A DNA stretch of 64,000 bases from JACQFZ01 sp045810625 (lineage in GTDB: Bacteria > Pseudomonadota > Gammaproteobacteria > Acidiferrobacterales > Sulfurifustaceae). The translations under genes were made by a program, and so were the position numbers. This document shows, piece after piece, positions 24,554 through 34,517 of this stretch. A model generated the notes under the pieces. The model had not been told where the DNA came from. It worked only from the letters and a program-made list of their open reading frames with translations, and did no database searches. Where the stretch lies: the NCBI GenBank assembly GCA_045810625.1, contig JBJMVQ010000047.1, forward strand, positions 30,021 to 94,020, given 5' to 3'. Each line of letters opens with the position of its first letter. The first letter of the stretch is position 1.

Positions 24554-27446
24554 TTCGGCCGTCCTCGTTCCGTACGGATCCGATCCTCTACACACCCTCG
24601 CGAAGCTGATGCTCGTCCGGCATCCGGACGAGCTTCCCGACCTCAGCCGGCACGTCGTGCTGTTTCCCCACCCCGGGGCGATTCCGGGGTTCTGCCGGCG
24701 CCTGCTCGCCGCCGCGCACGACCGCGGTTACGACGGTGTGCTGGCTCCGTGGTGCGGCACGCTCGACGCCTGGCTCCGACCTCAGGACGACGACAGCGCG
24801 ACGCTCATCGACGAGCCCGAGCGCGACTTGTTGCTGCTCGAAGCGCTCGAGCCGTTCGCATCGCTGCGCAACCGCTACGGCACGTGGACGCTCATCGACA
24901 GCCTCCTCTCCCTCTTCGATGACCTGAACTCGCACCACGCGTCTCTGCCGGCAGACGCGGAATCGCTCGCGGCGCGGCTCGCCGCCGGCTACGGTCCCAC
25001 CGCACCGCCCGAGCCGCTCCATGGCGAGGCCAGGCTGGTTCATTCCCTATGGCAAGCGTGGAATTCGCACTTGCAGGATCACCGCTTGAAAGACCGAGCG
25101 CTGCAACGCCGCACCGCGTTGGGGCGGCGCCCCGCCTCGGACCCCACGCACCATATATATATGATCGGGACGGTAGAGCTTTCGGACGCCGAAGCGGCCT
25201 GGCTCCGCGCGCTCCTGGAAGCCGGCCGCGCGACCATGGTCGTTCATGGCAATGTCCGGGGCGCCGATTTTCACCCGGACGCCGCGATCTGCCGCACGCT
25301 TGCGCAGATCGGGCTGCCCATACTGCCGGCTCCCGAGTCCGACTCGCCCTATACGCGCTTCCTCGACGCGGTCTACGCGGAAGATACGGACATCGGTGCG
25401 CGCGCGCGTAAGTTCGCGCGAACGCAGCCGTCGAGCCCCGCGGAATCGAGATTGCAGGTGCTGGCGGCCGGCGATTTCGAGCAGGAAGCGCGAGCCGTCG
25501 ACCTCGCGGTGCGTCGCTGGTATGCACGCGGCGTGACGGACATCGGCATCGTCACCACCGATCGTAAACTCGCGCGGCGGGTGCGGGCGCTGTTGGAACG
25601 TTCCGGCCTCGTCTTGCGCGATCCGGCCGGCTGGGTATTGTCCACTACGAGTGCGGCGACCGCGGTCATGCGCTGGATCGAAGCCGTCGAGCAGGACTTC
25701 GCGCAAGCGCCGCTCCTCGATTTTTTGAAGTCGCCGTTCGTTACGCTCGGGCTCTCGCGCGCCGAGCTGGAAGCCGCCGTGCATTGCTTCGAAGCACAGG
25801 TCGTGCGGGCGGAAAACATCACCGCCGGCCTCGCGCGTTATCGCCGCGCGGTCGCGGCGAAGCGAGATCGGCTCCCCGTCGACGCCGCACTGCTTCTCGA
25901 AATACTCGACCGCCTGCGACAAGCGGCGGAGCCGTTGCAGAGCCGGCTGCGTTCGCCGGCGCGCACGCCGGCCGATCACCTCGCCGGGCTCTACGCCAGC
26001 CTGGAGCTGACCGGTCTCGTTACGACACTGAGTGCCGATGCAGCGGGCAGCCAGGTGCTGACGGCGCTGCGGCCGAACCGGCGCATCGTCGGCGGCCGCA
26101 CACCGATCGTCTGGGACGAATTTCATCACTGGCTGCAGCGCGAGCTCGAACGTCGCCGGTTTCGCCCGCCGCTTCCGCAAAGCGGGATCGAGCTGCTCGG
26201 ATTCGCCGATAGCCGATGCCGTCGCTTCGATGCGCTGATTCTGGCCGGCTGCACGGCCGATCACCTGCCGGGACCGTTGGGCAGCTCGCCGTTCTTCAAC
26301 GACGCGGTGCGGCGCGAGCTCGGTCTTCCGACGCGACAAGAACGTCTCCTCGCGCCGCTGAACGATTTTCGCCGACTCCTCGAGACGGCGCCCAATGTGC
26401 TGATAACGTGGCGGCACAGTGACAACGACGAGCCGCTGCTGCCGAGTCCGTGGACCGAACGGCTCGTGGCATTTCATCGCCTCGCCTACGGCAGCGTGCC
26501 CGAAGACGCGGAGCTTCGCCGTCTGCTCGCGGCGCCCGAAACCGCGCTTTATCGCCGCGATGCATTGCCGCCCGGTCAGGTCACGGCGCCCGCGCCCTCT
26601 CTGCCGCCCGCACGCATTCCAACCGCACTCTCGGCGAGCGCACATCAGCGCCTGCTCGACTGTCCGTACCAGTTCTTCGTCGCCGATGGTCTCGGTCTGC
26701 GCACGCTCGACGACGTGCGCGACGAAATGGAGAAATCCGACTACGGGCGTCACGTCCATCGCATCTTGCACGCATTCCACGGCGGCGTTTCGGGACTGCC
26801 GGGTCCATGGACGGGGGGACCGATCACGCGCACGAATCGCGCCGCGGCTGCCGAGCTGCTCCGGGAGCTCGGTCGCGTGTTACTCGGATTCGACACCGAC
26901 AAGCGGCTGAGCGCGCGCGGCTGGCGCCAGCGCTGGGACAGCTTTGTCGAAGCGTATCTCGACTGGCAGGAGAAGCGCTCGCGCGATTGGCACGTGGACG
27001 CAACCGAGAAAACGTTCGAGCGCGAGATCCGAATCGGCGACCGGTCGCTCACGCTCAAAGGCCGCGCCGACCGCATCGATCGCGGCCCCGAAGGGCTCTC
27101 CATCATCGACTATAAAACCGGCGAAGTGCCGAAACCCGCTTTGGTAAAAGCCGGCGAGAAATCCCAGCTGCCGTTTTACGTCTTGCTCAATCCCGCGGTC
27201 ATCACGGAAGTTCTCTACGCGCAACTCGACGAGGACGCCATACAAACCAGCAATTGCCTGAAGGGCGCGGAGCTCGCCGACATCGTTACTCGCCTCGAGG
27301 TCCGCTTGCGTCGGGTCATCGAGGACCTCGATCACGGCGCGCCGCTGCCCGCGTGGGGAGATGCCGAAACGTGTCGCTTATGCCGCTACGAAGGATTGTG
27401 TCGTAAAGAAATGTGGAGCGAGAACGGTGGCGACCGCGCCGACTGA
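24501..27446 (+). CDS. AddB-like Fe-S PD-(D/E)XK nuclease
   Basis: Up to 981 aa. The ATG at 24501 lies within fdxA; a TTG at 24543 in the same frame (LSADSAVLVPYG) is an equally plausible start, giving 967 aa. The N-terminal and central parts are an inactivated UvrD-like helicase fold. The C-terminus carries a RecB-type nuclease: KGRADRID and SIIDYKTG (Lys near 872). A cysteine in LLDCPYQFF (near 719) plus the CRLCRYEGLC cluster (near 957) would ligate a [4Fe-4S] cluster as in AddB. Works with the adjacent AddA-like subunit in double-strand break resection. Confidence 0.9.
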   Translation: MPASGTTSPTNSSTLSADSAVLVPYGSDPLHTLAKLMLVRHPDELPDLSRHVVLFPHPGAIPGFCRRLLAAAHDRGYDGVLAPWCGTLDAWLRPQDDDSATLIDEPERDLLLLEALEPFASLRNRYGTWTLIDSLLSLFDDLNSHHASLPADAESLAARLAAGYGPTAPPEPLHGEARLVHSLWQAWNSHLQDHRLKDRALQRRTALGRRPASDPTHHIYMIGTVELSDAEAAWLRALLEAGRATMVVHGNVRGADFHPDAAICRTLAQIGLPILPAPESDSPYTRFLDAVYAEDTDIGARARKFARTQPSSPAESRLQVLAAGDFEQEARAVDLAVRRWYARGVTDIGIVTTDRKLARRVRALLERSGLVLRDPAGWVLSTTSAATAVMRWIEAVEQDFAQAPLLDFLKSPFVTLGLSRAELEAAVHCFEAQVVRAENITAGLARYRRAVAAKRDRLPVDAALLLEILDRLRQAAEPLQSRLRSPARTPADHLAGLYASLELTGLVTTLSADAAGSQVLTALRPNRRIVGGRTPIVWDEFHHWLQRELERRRFRPPLPQSGIELLGFADSRCRRFDALILAGCTADHLPGPLGSSPFFNDAVRRELGLPTRQERLLAPLNDFRRLLETAPNVLITWRHSDNDEPLLPSPWTERLVAFHRLAYGSVPEDAELRRLLAAPETALYRRDALPPGQVTAPAPSLPPARIPTALSASAHQRLLDCPYQFFVADGLGLRTLDDVRDEMEKSDYGRHVHRILHAFHGGVSGLPGPWTGGPITRTNRAAAAELLRELGRVLLGFDTDKRLSARGWRQRWDSFVEAYLDWQEKRSRDWHVDATEKTFEREIRIGDRSLTLKGRADRIDRGPEGLSIIDYKTGEVPKPALVKAGEKSQLPFYVLLNPAVITEVLYAQLDEDAIQTSNCLKGAELADIVTRLEVRLRRVIEDLDHGAPLPAWGDAETCRLCRYEGLCRKEMWSENGGDRAD

Positions 27447-30400
27447 AACGAGCACGCTCGCCGCCATCGATCCGCATACCAACGCGGTCGTGCACGCGGC
27501 AGCGGGCACCGGCAAGACGTGGCTGCTCGTCAGCCGCCTGGTACGACTGCTGCTGCAGGGTGCAGCGCCATCCTCGATTCTCGCCATTACCTTCACCCGC
27601 AAAGCCGCCGCCGAGATGCGCGTGCGTCTGAGCCAGCGTCTACTCGCGCTCTCGCAGGCGTCCGATGCCGAGCTGCGCTTACTGCTGCAGGAAATCGACA
27701 TCGTAACCGGCACGGACGTACAACAGCGCGCGCGGCGTCTCTATGAGGAGTTATTGGTCACGCCGCACGAGCTGCGCATCACCACCTTTCATGCGTTCTG
27801 CCAGGAACTCCTCGCACGCTTTGCTTTCGAGGCCGGCATTCCGCCGGCCTTCGAGATCGCCGAGCAAACGACGGAGATCGAGGCCGCCGCCTGGCGAGCG
27901 CTCGACCGCGATCTGCTTCGCGACGACAGCGCGGTGACCGTCGCAATGGAACGGTTGCTCCGTAACGCGGGTGGACTCGACAACGTACGCGCCGCGCTGC
28001 AGGAATTTCTGAATCACCGGAGCGACTGGTGGGCGTACACCGAAGACGAACCCGACCCGATCGCCTACGCGACGCGGCAGCTGCAACACGCGCTCGCGAT
28101 CGACCCGAACGTTCACCCCTTCGATACGTTCGCGAACGACGTCCGAAGTCGCGAACTGTTGCGGTCGTTACTCATGCGTCTCGACGCCGCCACGCCGGCG
28201 AGTCTGGTGTCGATGCGCGACAGTTTGCACGATGCGGCGAATGCGCCGACAGGAACCGATTTCTGTCGGCTCGTCTCGCAGGCTTTGCTCACGAAGGACG
28301 GCGAACCGCGCGCCTTTCGTGTCCCGAATGATTTTGCCAAAAAGATCGGTTCCGCGAATGCCGACGCGCTCATGCGCGAGCGCGAAGAGCTGCTCGCGCG
28401 CCTGCACGACGCGATCGAGCGCGGTAAGCGTCACGCCGCCTGGGAGCGCAATCGCGACTGGTGTACGATCGGCGCTCGTCTGCTCGATCACTTTCAGGAA
28501 CAAAAGCGCACGGCCGGCGTGCTCGATTTCGCCGATCTCGAATGGCTTGCTTACCGATTGCTGAGCCGCAGCCGCTACGCCGAGTGGGTGCAGTACAAGC
28601 TGGACCAGCGCATCGACCATCTGCTGGTCGATGAATTTCAGGACACGAACCCGACGCAGTGGCGTCTCCTGCTGCCGCTGTTGCAGGAGATGGCCGCAGG
28701 CTCCGCGGAACGAAATCGCAGCGTGTTTCTCGTCGGCGATGAGAAACAATCCATTTACCGCTTTCGCCGTGCCGATCCGGCGCTCTTTGCCGTCGCCCGC
28801 GATTGGCTGGCGGCGCACAGCAACGCGCAGGTGCATGAGCAGCATATTTCCTGGCGATCCTCGCCGGCGATCGTGCGCTTCGTCAATCTGCTGTTCGACG
28901 TGCACGCGGCCGACAACGAAGACGCCGACGCGCGCGACCATCGCCTGCCGAATTTCCGTACACACGATACGCATCGCAAGGACCTTTGGGGCCACGCCGA
29001 ACTGCTGCCGCTCGTGATGCGCCTCAGCGGCACCGCCATGGCGACGGCGTTTCGCCATCCGCTCGAGCAGCCGCGCTTCGTCGAAGAAGACCAGCGCCGC
29101 CGGCGCGAGGGAGACCTGGTTGCGCAAAAAATCCTCTCGCTCCTCGGCCGCCCGATACGCGACGGCGATAGGGTTCGGCCGCTCCGCTATGGCGATATCA
29201 TGATTCTCGTCCGCCGGCGCACCTATGCCGGGATGTACGAGGCGGCGCTGCGCGCGGCCGGCATCCCCTACGCCGGCGCGGGGCGCGGCAATTTCCTCGA
29301 CTGCCTCGAAGTGCGCGACATCATCGATCTGCTGCGGCTCCTGATCGCGCCGTTCGAAAATGTCGCCCTCGCCGCCGTGCTGCGATCGCCCATCTTCGCC
29401 GTGACCGACGACGATCTGCTCGCGCTGGCGAGCACCGAGGGCGCGACCTGGTTCGATCGCCTGATCGCACTCGGCGCGGACGACGAGAAGGAAGTTCCGC
29501 GGGAGCCACTCTCGAGCGACGCGCAGGCGCGACTCGCTCGTGCGGCGCGCCTGCTGCGCGTTTGGCGCGCGGCGGCCGACCGCATTCCCGTCCACGATCT
29601 GCTCGATCGCATTTACTTCGAGGCCGACGTGCCGGAACGTTACGCGGCGGCTGCACCTGCGCACTTGCGGGCGCGCGTCGCGGCGAATCTGACGCGCTTG
29701 CTCGACTTCGCGCTCGAAGCCGACGGCGGACGGTTTCCAAGTCTCGCCCGCTTCCTCTCGCGCCTCGAGGTGCTGACGCAGGAGGAAAATGAATCGTTGG
29801 GCGCGGGCGCCGACACGACGGCCGATCAAGTGCGCCTGCTCACCATTCACGCGGCCAAGGGACTGGAAAGCCCGGTCGTATTTCTCGTCGATGCGGCGCG
29901 CGAGAACGGCGCACCCGAACGCGGCGCCGAGGTGTTGATCGACTGGCCGATCGAACAGGCGCGACCCCGGAATTTTCTCTTGCTCGGCCGGCGCAGTGAT
30001 GCCGACAGTTGGAGCCGGGCCGTCGCGCAGCGTCAAGGCCGAGACAATTTTCAAGAGGAAACGAATCTGCTCTACGTCGCGCTGACCCGCGCACGCCAGT
30101 ATCTGTTCGTTTCCGGCTGCGAGGCAGGCCGCCGCAAGGGCAACGGGTCGGGACTCGCGGGCGATGAAAGCCGCGGCTGGTACGGCTACATCGAACGCCG
30201 CTTCGCGGCCGTCCATACGAGCGCTGACGCCGCAACGTTCGAGCTGCAATTGCACCCGATATCGGCGCCCGACGACAGCGCGACGGCCAATCTGTGCGGC
30301 TCGATCACGCACGGTTTGCCGCCTGCCTTCGCTCCGACGCAAACGCCGCTGCCGCTCCCGGTATCGGTGGATCCCGCTCTCACGCGTCCCTTTTATCTCG

Positions 30401-30951
30401 ATCGTCTCGACGGCGCCCTGGAACAAACCGAAGACGAGACAGCGGTCGATGCCGATATCGCATTCCTGTCCGCCGCCATGCAGCGCGGCGTCGTGATTCA
30501 TCGCATGCTCGAACGTCTAACGACGATCGATACGACGCGCGAGCGCGCGCGGCTGCAAGTCTGGCACGAATTCGGCGCCGAGCTGGAGACGGATTGGCTG
30601 GAAGCTTGCTGGAACGAAGCGTGCGCCGTTATCGACACACCCGCCCTCGCCCACTTTTTCGACGGGCACCGGTACGACGAAGCGCGAAACGAAGTTGCCG
30701 TCCTGTATCACGCAAATGGCAACAGCGTCATGGGAATTATCGACCGGCTTCTGATCGCGCCAGACAGGCTGGTCCTCGTCGACTACAAGACCGATCGCAC
30801 GGAATCGGGTGATTTCTCGGCCCTCGTCTCGCGCTACACGCCGCAACTCCGGCTATATGCCGAGGGCGTGCGGCGCCTTTGGCCGGGACGATCGATCGAG
30901 GCGGTATTGCTGTTCACCCAAGCACGGATGAGCGTCTCCGTCCCGGTCTAG
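27427..30951 (+). CDS. AddA-like UvrD-family helicase/nuclease
   Basis: 1174 aa from GTG 27427, which has GGAGCGAG just upstream and overlaps the AddB-like gene by 20 bases. An in-frame ATG at 27361 would add 22 residues. Helicase motifs in order: AAAGTGKTW (Walker A, near 25), TFTRKAAAEM, DEFQDTNPTQW (motif II, near 402), GDEKQSIYRFR, TIHAAKGLESPVV and LLYVALTRAR. The C-terminal nuclease has GIIDRLL and VLVDYKTD (near 1103-1125). With AddB it forms a RecBCD-like dimer that unwinds and cuts broken DNA ends before RecA loading. Confidence 0.93.
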   Translation: MATAPTETSTLAAIDPHTNAVVHAAAGTGKTWLLVSRLVRLLLQGAAPSSILAITFTRKAAAEMRVRLSQRLLALSQASDAELRLLLQEIDIVTGTDVQQRARRLYEELLVTPHELRITTFHAFCQELLARFAFEAGIPPAFEIAEQTTEIEAAAWRALDRDLLRDDSAVTVAMERLLRNAGGLDNVRAALQEFLNHRSDWWAYTEDEPDPIAYATRQLQHALAIDPNVHPFDTFANDVRSRELLRSLLMRLDAATPASLVSMRDSLHDAANAPTGTDFCRLVSQALLTKDGEPRAFRVPNDFAKKIGSANADALMREREELLARLHDAIERGKRHAAWERNRDWCTIGARLLDHFQEQKRTAGVLDFADLEWLAYRLLSRSRYAEWVQYKLDQRIDHLLVDEFQDTNPTQWRLLLPLLQEMAAGSAERNRSVFLVGDEKQSIYRFRRADPALFAVARDWLAAHSNAQVHEQHISWRSSPAIVRFVNLLFDVHAADNEDADARDHRLPNFRTHDTHRKDLWGHAELLPLVMRLSGTAMATAFRHPLEQPRFVEEDQRRRREGDLVAQKILSLLGRPIRDGDRVRPLRYGDIMILVRRRTYAGMYEAALRAAGIPYAGAGRGNFLDCLEVRDIIDLLRLLIAPFENVALAAVLRSPIFAVTDDDLLALASTEGATWFDRLIALGADDEKEVPREPLSSDAQARLARAARLLRVWRAAADRIPVHDLLDRIYFEADVPERYAAAAPAHLRARVAANLTRLLDFALEADGGRFPSLARFLSRLEVLTQEENESLGAGADTTADQVRLLTIHAAKGLESPVVFLVDAARENGAPERGAEVLIDWPIEQARPRNFLLLGRRSDADSWSRAVAQRQGRDNFQEETNLLYVALTRARQYLFVSGCEAGRRKGNGSGLAGDESRGWYGYIERRFAAVHTSADAATFELQLHPISAPDDSATANLCGSITHGLPPAFAPTQTPLPLPVSVDPALTRPFYLDRLDGALEQTEDETAVDADIAFLSAAMQRGVVIHRMLERLTTIDTTRERARLQVWHEFGAELETDWLEACWNEACAVIDTPALAHFFDGHRYDEARNEVAVLYHANGNSVMGIIDRLLIAPDRLVLVDYKTDRTESGDFSALVSRYTPQLRLYAEGVRRLWPGRSIEAVLLFTQARMSVSVPV

Positions 30952-31022
30952 CGCCAGTCGGGATAGCGCCCGGTCAGTAACATCAGCGGGCAGGCCCCGA
31001 TGTCGACGACGTGGCGAATTGG

Positions 31023-31036
31023 CTCCGCTAGCGGAG
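31023..31036. repeat. 14-bp perfect palindrome after the AddA-like gene
   Basis: CTCCGCTAGCGGAG is self-complementary and is followed by ATTGTTT. It lies about 70 bases beyond the AddA-like stop and could fold as a weak terminator of the fdxA-addBA transcript; the short T-run makes this uncertain. Confidence 0.35.
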
Positions 31037-31171
31037 ATTGTTTCAATAGACGTAACAAGGGGGCTGCATGCCGATAGTTGCCGCGAACGATCGATCAAAC
31101 TCCCGCTCTGTTCCATGCTCTCGCGTTCTGCCGATACTCATACGCCGTCGGCGGATAGATCGAGCGCAACC

Positions 31172-31621
31172 ATGAGCCCTCCGTACACCGGTCGGTGCTT
31201 ATGCGGCGCCACCCGATACCGCGTGACTGCGGAGCCGCTTACGGTTTACGCCTGCCACTGCACGGATTGCCAGAAACGTAGTGGCAGCGCCTTCGGCCTC
31301 TCGATGTGGATAAACCGGACTGCCGTTGAAGTCACGCAGGGAGAGGCGGTCGTTCATACGTCCTTAACACGGGAGGGTCGCGTGCGGAAAGGAAGAGTTT
31401 GCGGCCAATGTGGTACTCGTCTTTGGTCAGAACCGACGAATCAACCGGGTCTTGCGGTCGTGCGCCCAGGCACTTTGGATGACACATCTTGGCTGCGGCC
31501 AGTCGCCCACATTTGGACACGCAGCGCGCAACCATGGTTTATCTTTCCAAAAGGGGTGCCGCTTTACGAGACACAGCCCGACGACTATCTTCGAGTGCTG
31601 AGCGCATTACCGCTACGTTGA
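31172..31621 (+). CDS. GFA/CENP-V family zinc protein
   Basis: 149 aa from ATG 31172, where family similarity begins; a longer frame from 31019 adds 51 unrelated residues. Zinc-binding cysteines are in GRCLCGATRY, ACHCTDCQKRSGSAFG and CGQCGTRLW, the hallmark of the glutathione-dependent formaldehyde-activating fold. Most members have no proven glutathione-formaldehyde activity, so the reaction is unknown. It stands alone between the AddA-like gene and a GNAT gene. Confidence 0.92.
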   Translation: MSPPYTGRCLCGATRYRVTAEPLTVYACHCTDCQKRSGSAFGLSMWINRTAVEVTQGEAVVHTSLTREGRVRKGRVCGQCGTRLWSEPTNQPGLAVVRPGTLDDTSWLRPVAHIWTRSAQPWFIFPKGVPLYETQPDDYLRVLSALPLR

Positions 31622-31671
31622 AGCACGCGCCCGAAGTCCATCCATCGGTGCGATCAACGTCGGACGTGATC

Positions 31672-32136
31672 ATGGAACAACGCCAAATCCGCCTTGCGAC
31701 TGCCAAAGATCTGCCCGGCATTCTCACCCTCTACAAGGAACTGCGGCCGCACGATCCCGAATTACCCACCGCCGAAGCGATGCGACTTTGGAGCGAAATA
31801 CTCGAGAATCGCGACGTTCATGTTTTTGTCAGCGACATTGAAGGGCAACTGGCGTCGAGTTGTATGCTCGCCGTCGTTCCTAACCTGGCCAACGGCGGCC
31901 GGCCGTTCGGCATCATCGAGCACGTCATCACCCTGTTTCGCTTTCGCCGCCGAGGCCTGGCGCAGGCGCTCCTTGAGTTTGCTCTGAGCTTCGCGTGGTC
32001 GCGGCGCTGCTACAAAGTCGTCCTGCTTTCCGGCGTGCAGCGCCTCGAAGCGCACAAAATGTATGAAGCCGTCGGCTTCCGTGGCGACATCGAACGCGGC
32101 TTCGTGGCAAAACCAACCGCACCGCCTGAGATCTAA
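31672..32136 (+). CDS. GNAT-family N-acetyltransferase
   Basis: 154 aa from ATG 31672 (MEQRQIRLATAKDL), the usual GNAT opening. FRRRGLAQALLEFAL is the acetyl-CoA-binding motif A with a variant R-R-x-G-L-A, and LEAHKMYEAVGF is motif B. Earlier in-frame starts (31489) would read through the end of the previous gene and are rejected. Acetyl acceptor unknown. Monocistronic by position, 50 bases after the GFA gene. Confidence 0.9.
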   Translation: MEQRQIRLATAKDLPGILTLYKELRPHDPELPTAEAMRLWSEILENRDVHVFVSDIEGQLASSCMLAVVPNLANGGRPFGIIEHVITLFRFRRRGLAQALLEFALSFAWSRRCYKVVLLSGVQRLEAHKMYEAVGFRGDIERGFVAKPTAPPEI

Positions 32137-32373
32137 CGCACCCACCCACGGGGCGGTGTGGCGAAGATCGTGACGCTTGTACTGCAGCCAATCGTTCTAG
32201 CGCCTACGCCAGCCCATCGTCTTGCCTGGTCTATTCTTTCAATAGATTCGCGGTGCGTCATCGTACTACGTACGCACTGCGTTGCGATCGATGCACCGAC
32301 GGCTGTCGAATCATCGGTCGACCACCTATGCGCTCGACTCGCATACGACCGATCAACCGGGAACTATCATTCG

Positions 32374-33381
32374 ATGAAAAACATCTACCGTGGCATAGCT
32401 GTCGCTCTAATGGGCTGGTCGGTCTGCTTCACGACTCCGGGAGCGAACGCCGATACGCCGCGGGGCGTCGCGGTCACGCCGCGCAATTTTCCGAATCACA
32501 CCGGCGTGGATGTCGACCAGGCGTTCTCGTATGCGCATGACCTGGGACGACACGCCGTCTTCATTTACCAATGGAGCGAGATCGACCCGACGGTCGTCCG
32601 TGCGCTTTTCGAGAAAGCGAAGAATGCAAAGCTGATACCGATTCTGGGGCTGAGCCCGACGACGTTGGATCAAGGGCGCAAGGAGCTGGACTTGCCGGCG
32701 ACGGTGCGACGACAGGCCGGGAGCAACGTGTCTTTCTCCAATCCCATCATCCGCGCTGCCTATATCAAAGCAGCCACCGATCTCGCCCGCCTCAGACCCG
32801 CCTATCTGTGCCTCGCCACCGAAATCAACTTCTTGGCGCTGCAACGGCTCCCGGAATATCTCCATTTCGTCACCCTCTATAAGGAGGCGTACGCGGCGGT
32901 GAAAAAGATATCGCCGGCGACGAAAGTGTTCGTCACGTTCCAATGGGAATGGGTACGCATTCTCGACGCCAGGGAGCCGAACCGGATCTCGGAGCATTCC
33001 AACGTCATCAATGTCTTCCGTCCGGAGCTTGATTTAGTCGGCTTCACGACGTACCCCGCGGCATTTCACGACGCACCGGCGCAACTCCCGTCCGATTACT
33101 ACGCGTGGATGTTCCACCACATACCGCCGAATGAACCGGTGCTGTTCATGGAAGTCGGCTGGCCCACGTCGGGCTCGGGAAACGAAGCGGAGCAGCTGGC
33201 GTTCCTGCGCCGCTTACCGGCCTTGATGAAAGGAATTCACCTGGCTGGACTCGAATGGGCATTGCTGCACGACGTGCAGCTCGGTGCCTTCGATGCGAAT
33301 CTGAACACGGTGGGACTACGATATCGCGACGGCCGGCCGAAACCGGGATACGACGCGTTTCGGACACTGACGCTGCCCTAA
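32374..33381 (+). CDS. Secreted glycoside-hydrolase-like TIM-barrel protein
   Basis: 335 aa from ATG 32374. The first 27 residues form a signal peptide cleaved after ANA. The mature protein shows alternating strand/helix segments of a TIM barrel with two conserved-looking acids: Glu150 in LATEIN and Glu260 in VLFMEVGWPTSG. A spacing of 110 residues and the EVGWPT motif match the acid/base and nucleophile of clan GH-A families such as GH17 and GH53. Probably a periplasmic or extracellular glycanase. No sugar-binding partner or transporter is adjacent. Family assignment is inference from motifs. Confidence 0.72.
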   Translation: MKNIYRGIAVALMGWSVCFTTPGANADTPRGVAVTPRNFPNHTGVDVDQAFSYAHDLGRHAVFIYQWSEIDPTVVRALFEKAKNAKLIPILGLSPTTLDQGRKELDLPATVRRQAGSNVSFSNPIIRAAYIKAATDLARLRPAYLCLATEINFLALQRLPEYLHFVTLYKEAYAAVKKISPATKVFVTFQWEWVRILDAREPNRISEHSNVINVFRPELDLVGFTTYPAAFHDAPAQLPSDYYAWMFHHIPPNEPVLFMEVGWPTSGSGNEAEQLAFLRRLPALMKGIHLAGLEWALLHDVQLGAFDANLNTVGLRYRDGRPKPGYDAFRTLTLP

Positions 33382-33430
33382 CGATACGAACGCGGAAGTA
33401 CGCGCGGACGACTTCCGGAATCTCCGTGAC

Positions 33431-33451
33431 CGGGCGGGCTCACGCCGCCCG
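33431..33451. terminator. GC-rich hairpin between convergent genes
   Basis: A 7-bp perfect stem (CGGGCGG with its complement) around a 7-base loop lies between the stops of the convergent glycosidase-like and cyclase genes. It could terminate both transcripts, but neither side has a clear T-tract. Confidence 0.4.
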
Positions 33452-33478
33452 CGTCCGCGCTACGAGATTTAGTACGGA

Positions 33479-34510
33479 CTAGACCGTCGCCACCGGAGTC
33501 ACCGGCGATCCGACCGCACCCGGCAGGCGCAGCGGCGGCGCCGTCAGAAGAAAACGATGGCGCCGGTGCGCGCGCAGCCATTCGGCGAGATCCTTGAGCC
33601 ACCAGATCTCCCCGAGCGGAACCCCGAGCTTGAACAGACAATGCTCATGCAGCGGCAACGCCGGCCGCGCGCCGTCCCGCTCCTTGGCCGGGTACGCCTC
33701 GACCGCGTAGTTATCGGCGCAGAGCGCCGCGACGCCGCTGTCGGTAATCCATTGCAACAGCTTCTCGTCGCGGCCGTCGAGCACGGCGCACGAGCGATTC
33801 AGCACCTCCATGTCCGGGTGGCGATTCATGCTGACGATCACCTCCGAAAACCCGGTGCGCAGCACGAGCATATCGCCCGTTTCCACAACGACGCCGTCGG
33901 TCTGCATGACGCGCATCAGGTCGTCGTACCCGACGAGGCGCCGTTCGTTGCCGAAGTGGGCGTGCAGATCGACCAGGACGCCGCGTCCTTGAATCGCTTT
34001 CGCGGCGAAATTTTCGATGCCGAGGGCGGTCGCGCACGAGGTGCCGCAGCACTCTTCGCCCTTGGCGTCTTGCGGACCTTTGATGTGCTCGCTCGCACGA
34101 TAACCGTTGTAGTAGACAATCTCGGGCTGCCCGTCGCCGTCAGCGTCGAACCACGAGCCGATGTGCGCGAAGCTGTCCCATTGCGTCGAGTACTGCAATG
34201 AAATCAACGCCTGGTCGTCGCACACGACGTCGGTGCTGCGCGGGTCGAGGCGGTTCAAGGGAAAGTTCATGAACGCCTGATCCTTCAGCATCGTCGGCGA
34301 CAGCTGCGGCGGTTTGCGCCGCGGATGCAGCTTCGACTCGCCCGGGAAGTCGAGCGGCAGGCTCAAACAAAACGACAGCCCTTCCTTAACTTCCGCCACG
34401 GCCTGACGCACTTTTACCGGCGTCAGCAAATTGAGCCGCCCGAGCTGATCGTCGGGTCCAAAATCCCCCCAGGTCGAGCCCGGGGGGCGTTGCTTCCATC
34501 GCGGATTCAT
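33479..34510 (-). CDS. Cyclase-family (kynurenine formamidase-like) hydrolase
   Basis: 343 aa from ATG 34510; a GTG immediately upstream is also in frame. It resembles the longer cyclase-family proteins that carry a QWDSFAHIGSWFD variant of the HxGTHxD metal motif, GRGVLVDLHAHFG and MLVLRTGF. VAALCADNYAVEAYP and LHEHCLFKLGVPLGEIWWL are typical of this subfamily. Members hydrolyse cyclic amides or esters; the substrate here is unknown. It starts 7 bases after the substrate-binding protein stop and closes the probable catabolic operon. Confidence 0.88.
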   Translation of the reverse strand: MNPRWKQRPPGSTWGDFGPDDQLGRLNLLTPVKVRQAVAEVKEGLSFCLSLPLDFPGESKLHPRRKPPQLSPTMLKDQAFMNFPLNRLDPRSTDVVCDDQALISLQYSTQWDSFAHIGSWFDADGDGQPEIVYYNGYRASEHIKGPQDAKGEECCGTSCATALGIENFAAKAIQGRGVLVDLHAHFGNERRLVGYDDLMRVMQTDGVVVETGDMLVLRTGFSEVIVSMNRHPDMEVLNRSCAVLDGRDEKLLQWITDSGVAALCADNYAVEAYPAKERDGARPALPLHEHCLFKLGVPLGEIWWLKDLAEWLRAHRRHRFLLTAPPLRLPGAVGSPVTPVATV

Positions 34511-34517
34511 CACGGTG

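Noticed and set aside
25150..25164. Short ATATATAT tract as a promoter or origin signal
   Set aside because: It encodes in-frame residues of the AddB-like protein (His-Ile-Tyr-Met) in a fully coding context.
28168..30501. 777-codon open frame on the minus strand
   Set aside because: Lies fully opposite the AddA-like helicase, whose motifs are intact; the antisense product is low-complexity and unlike any family.
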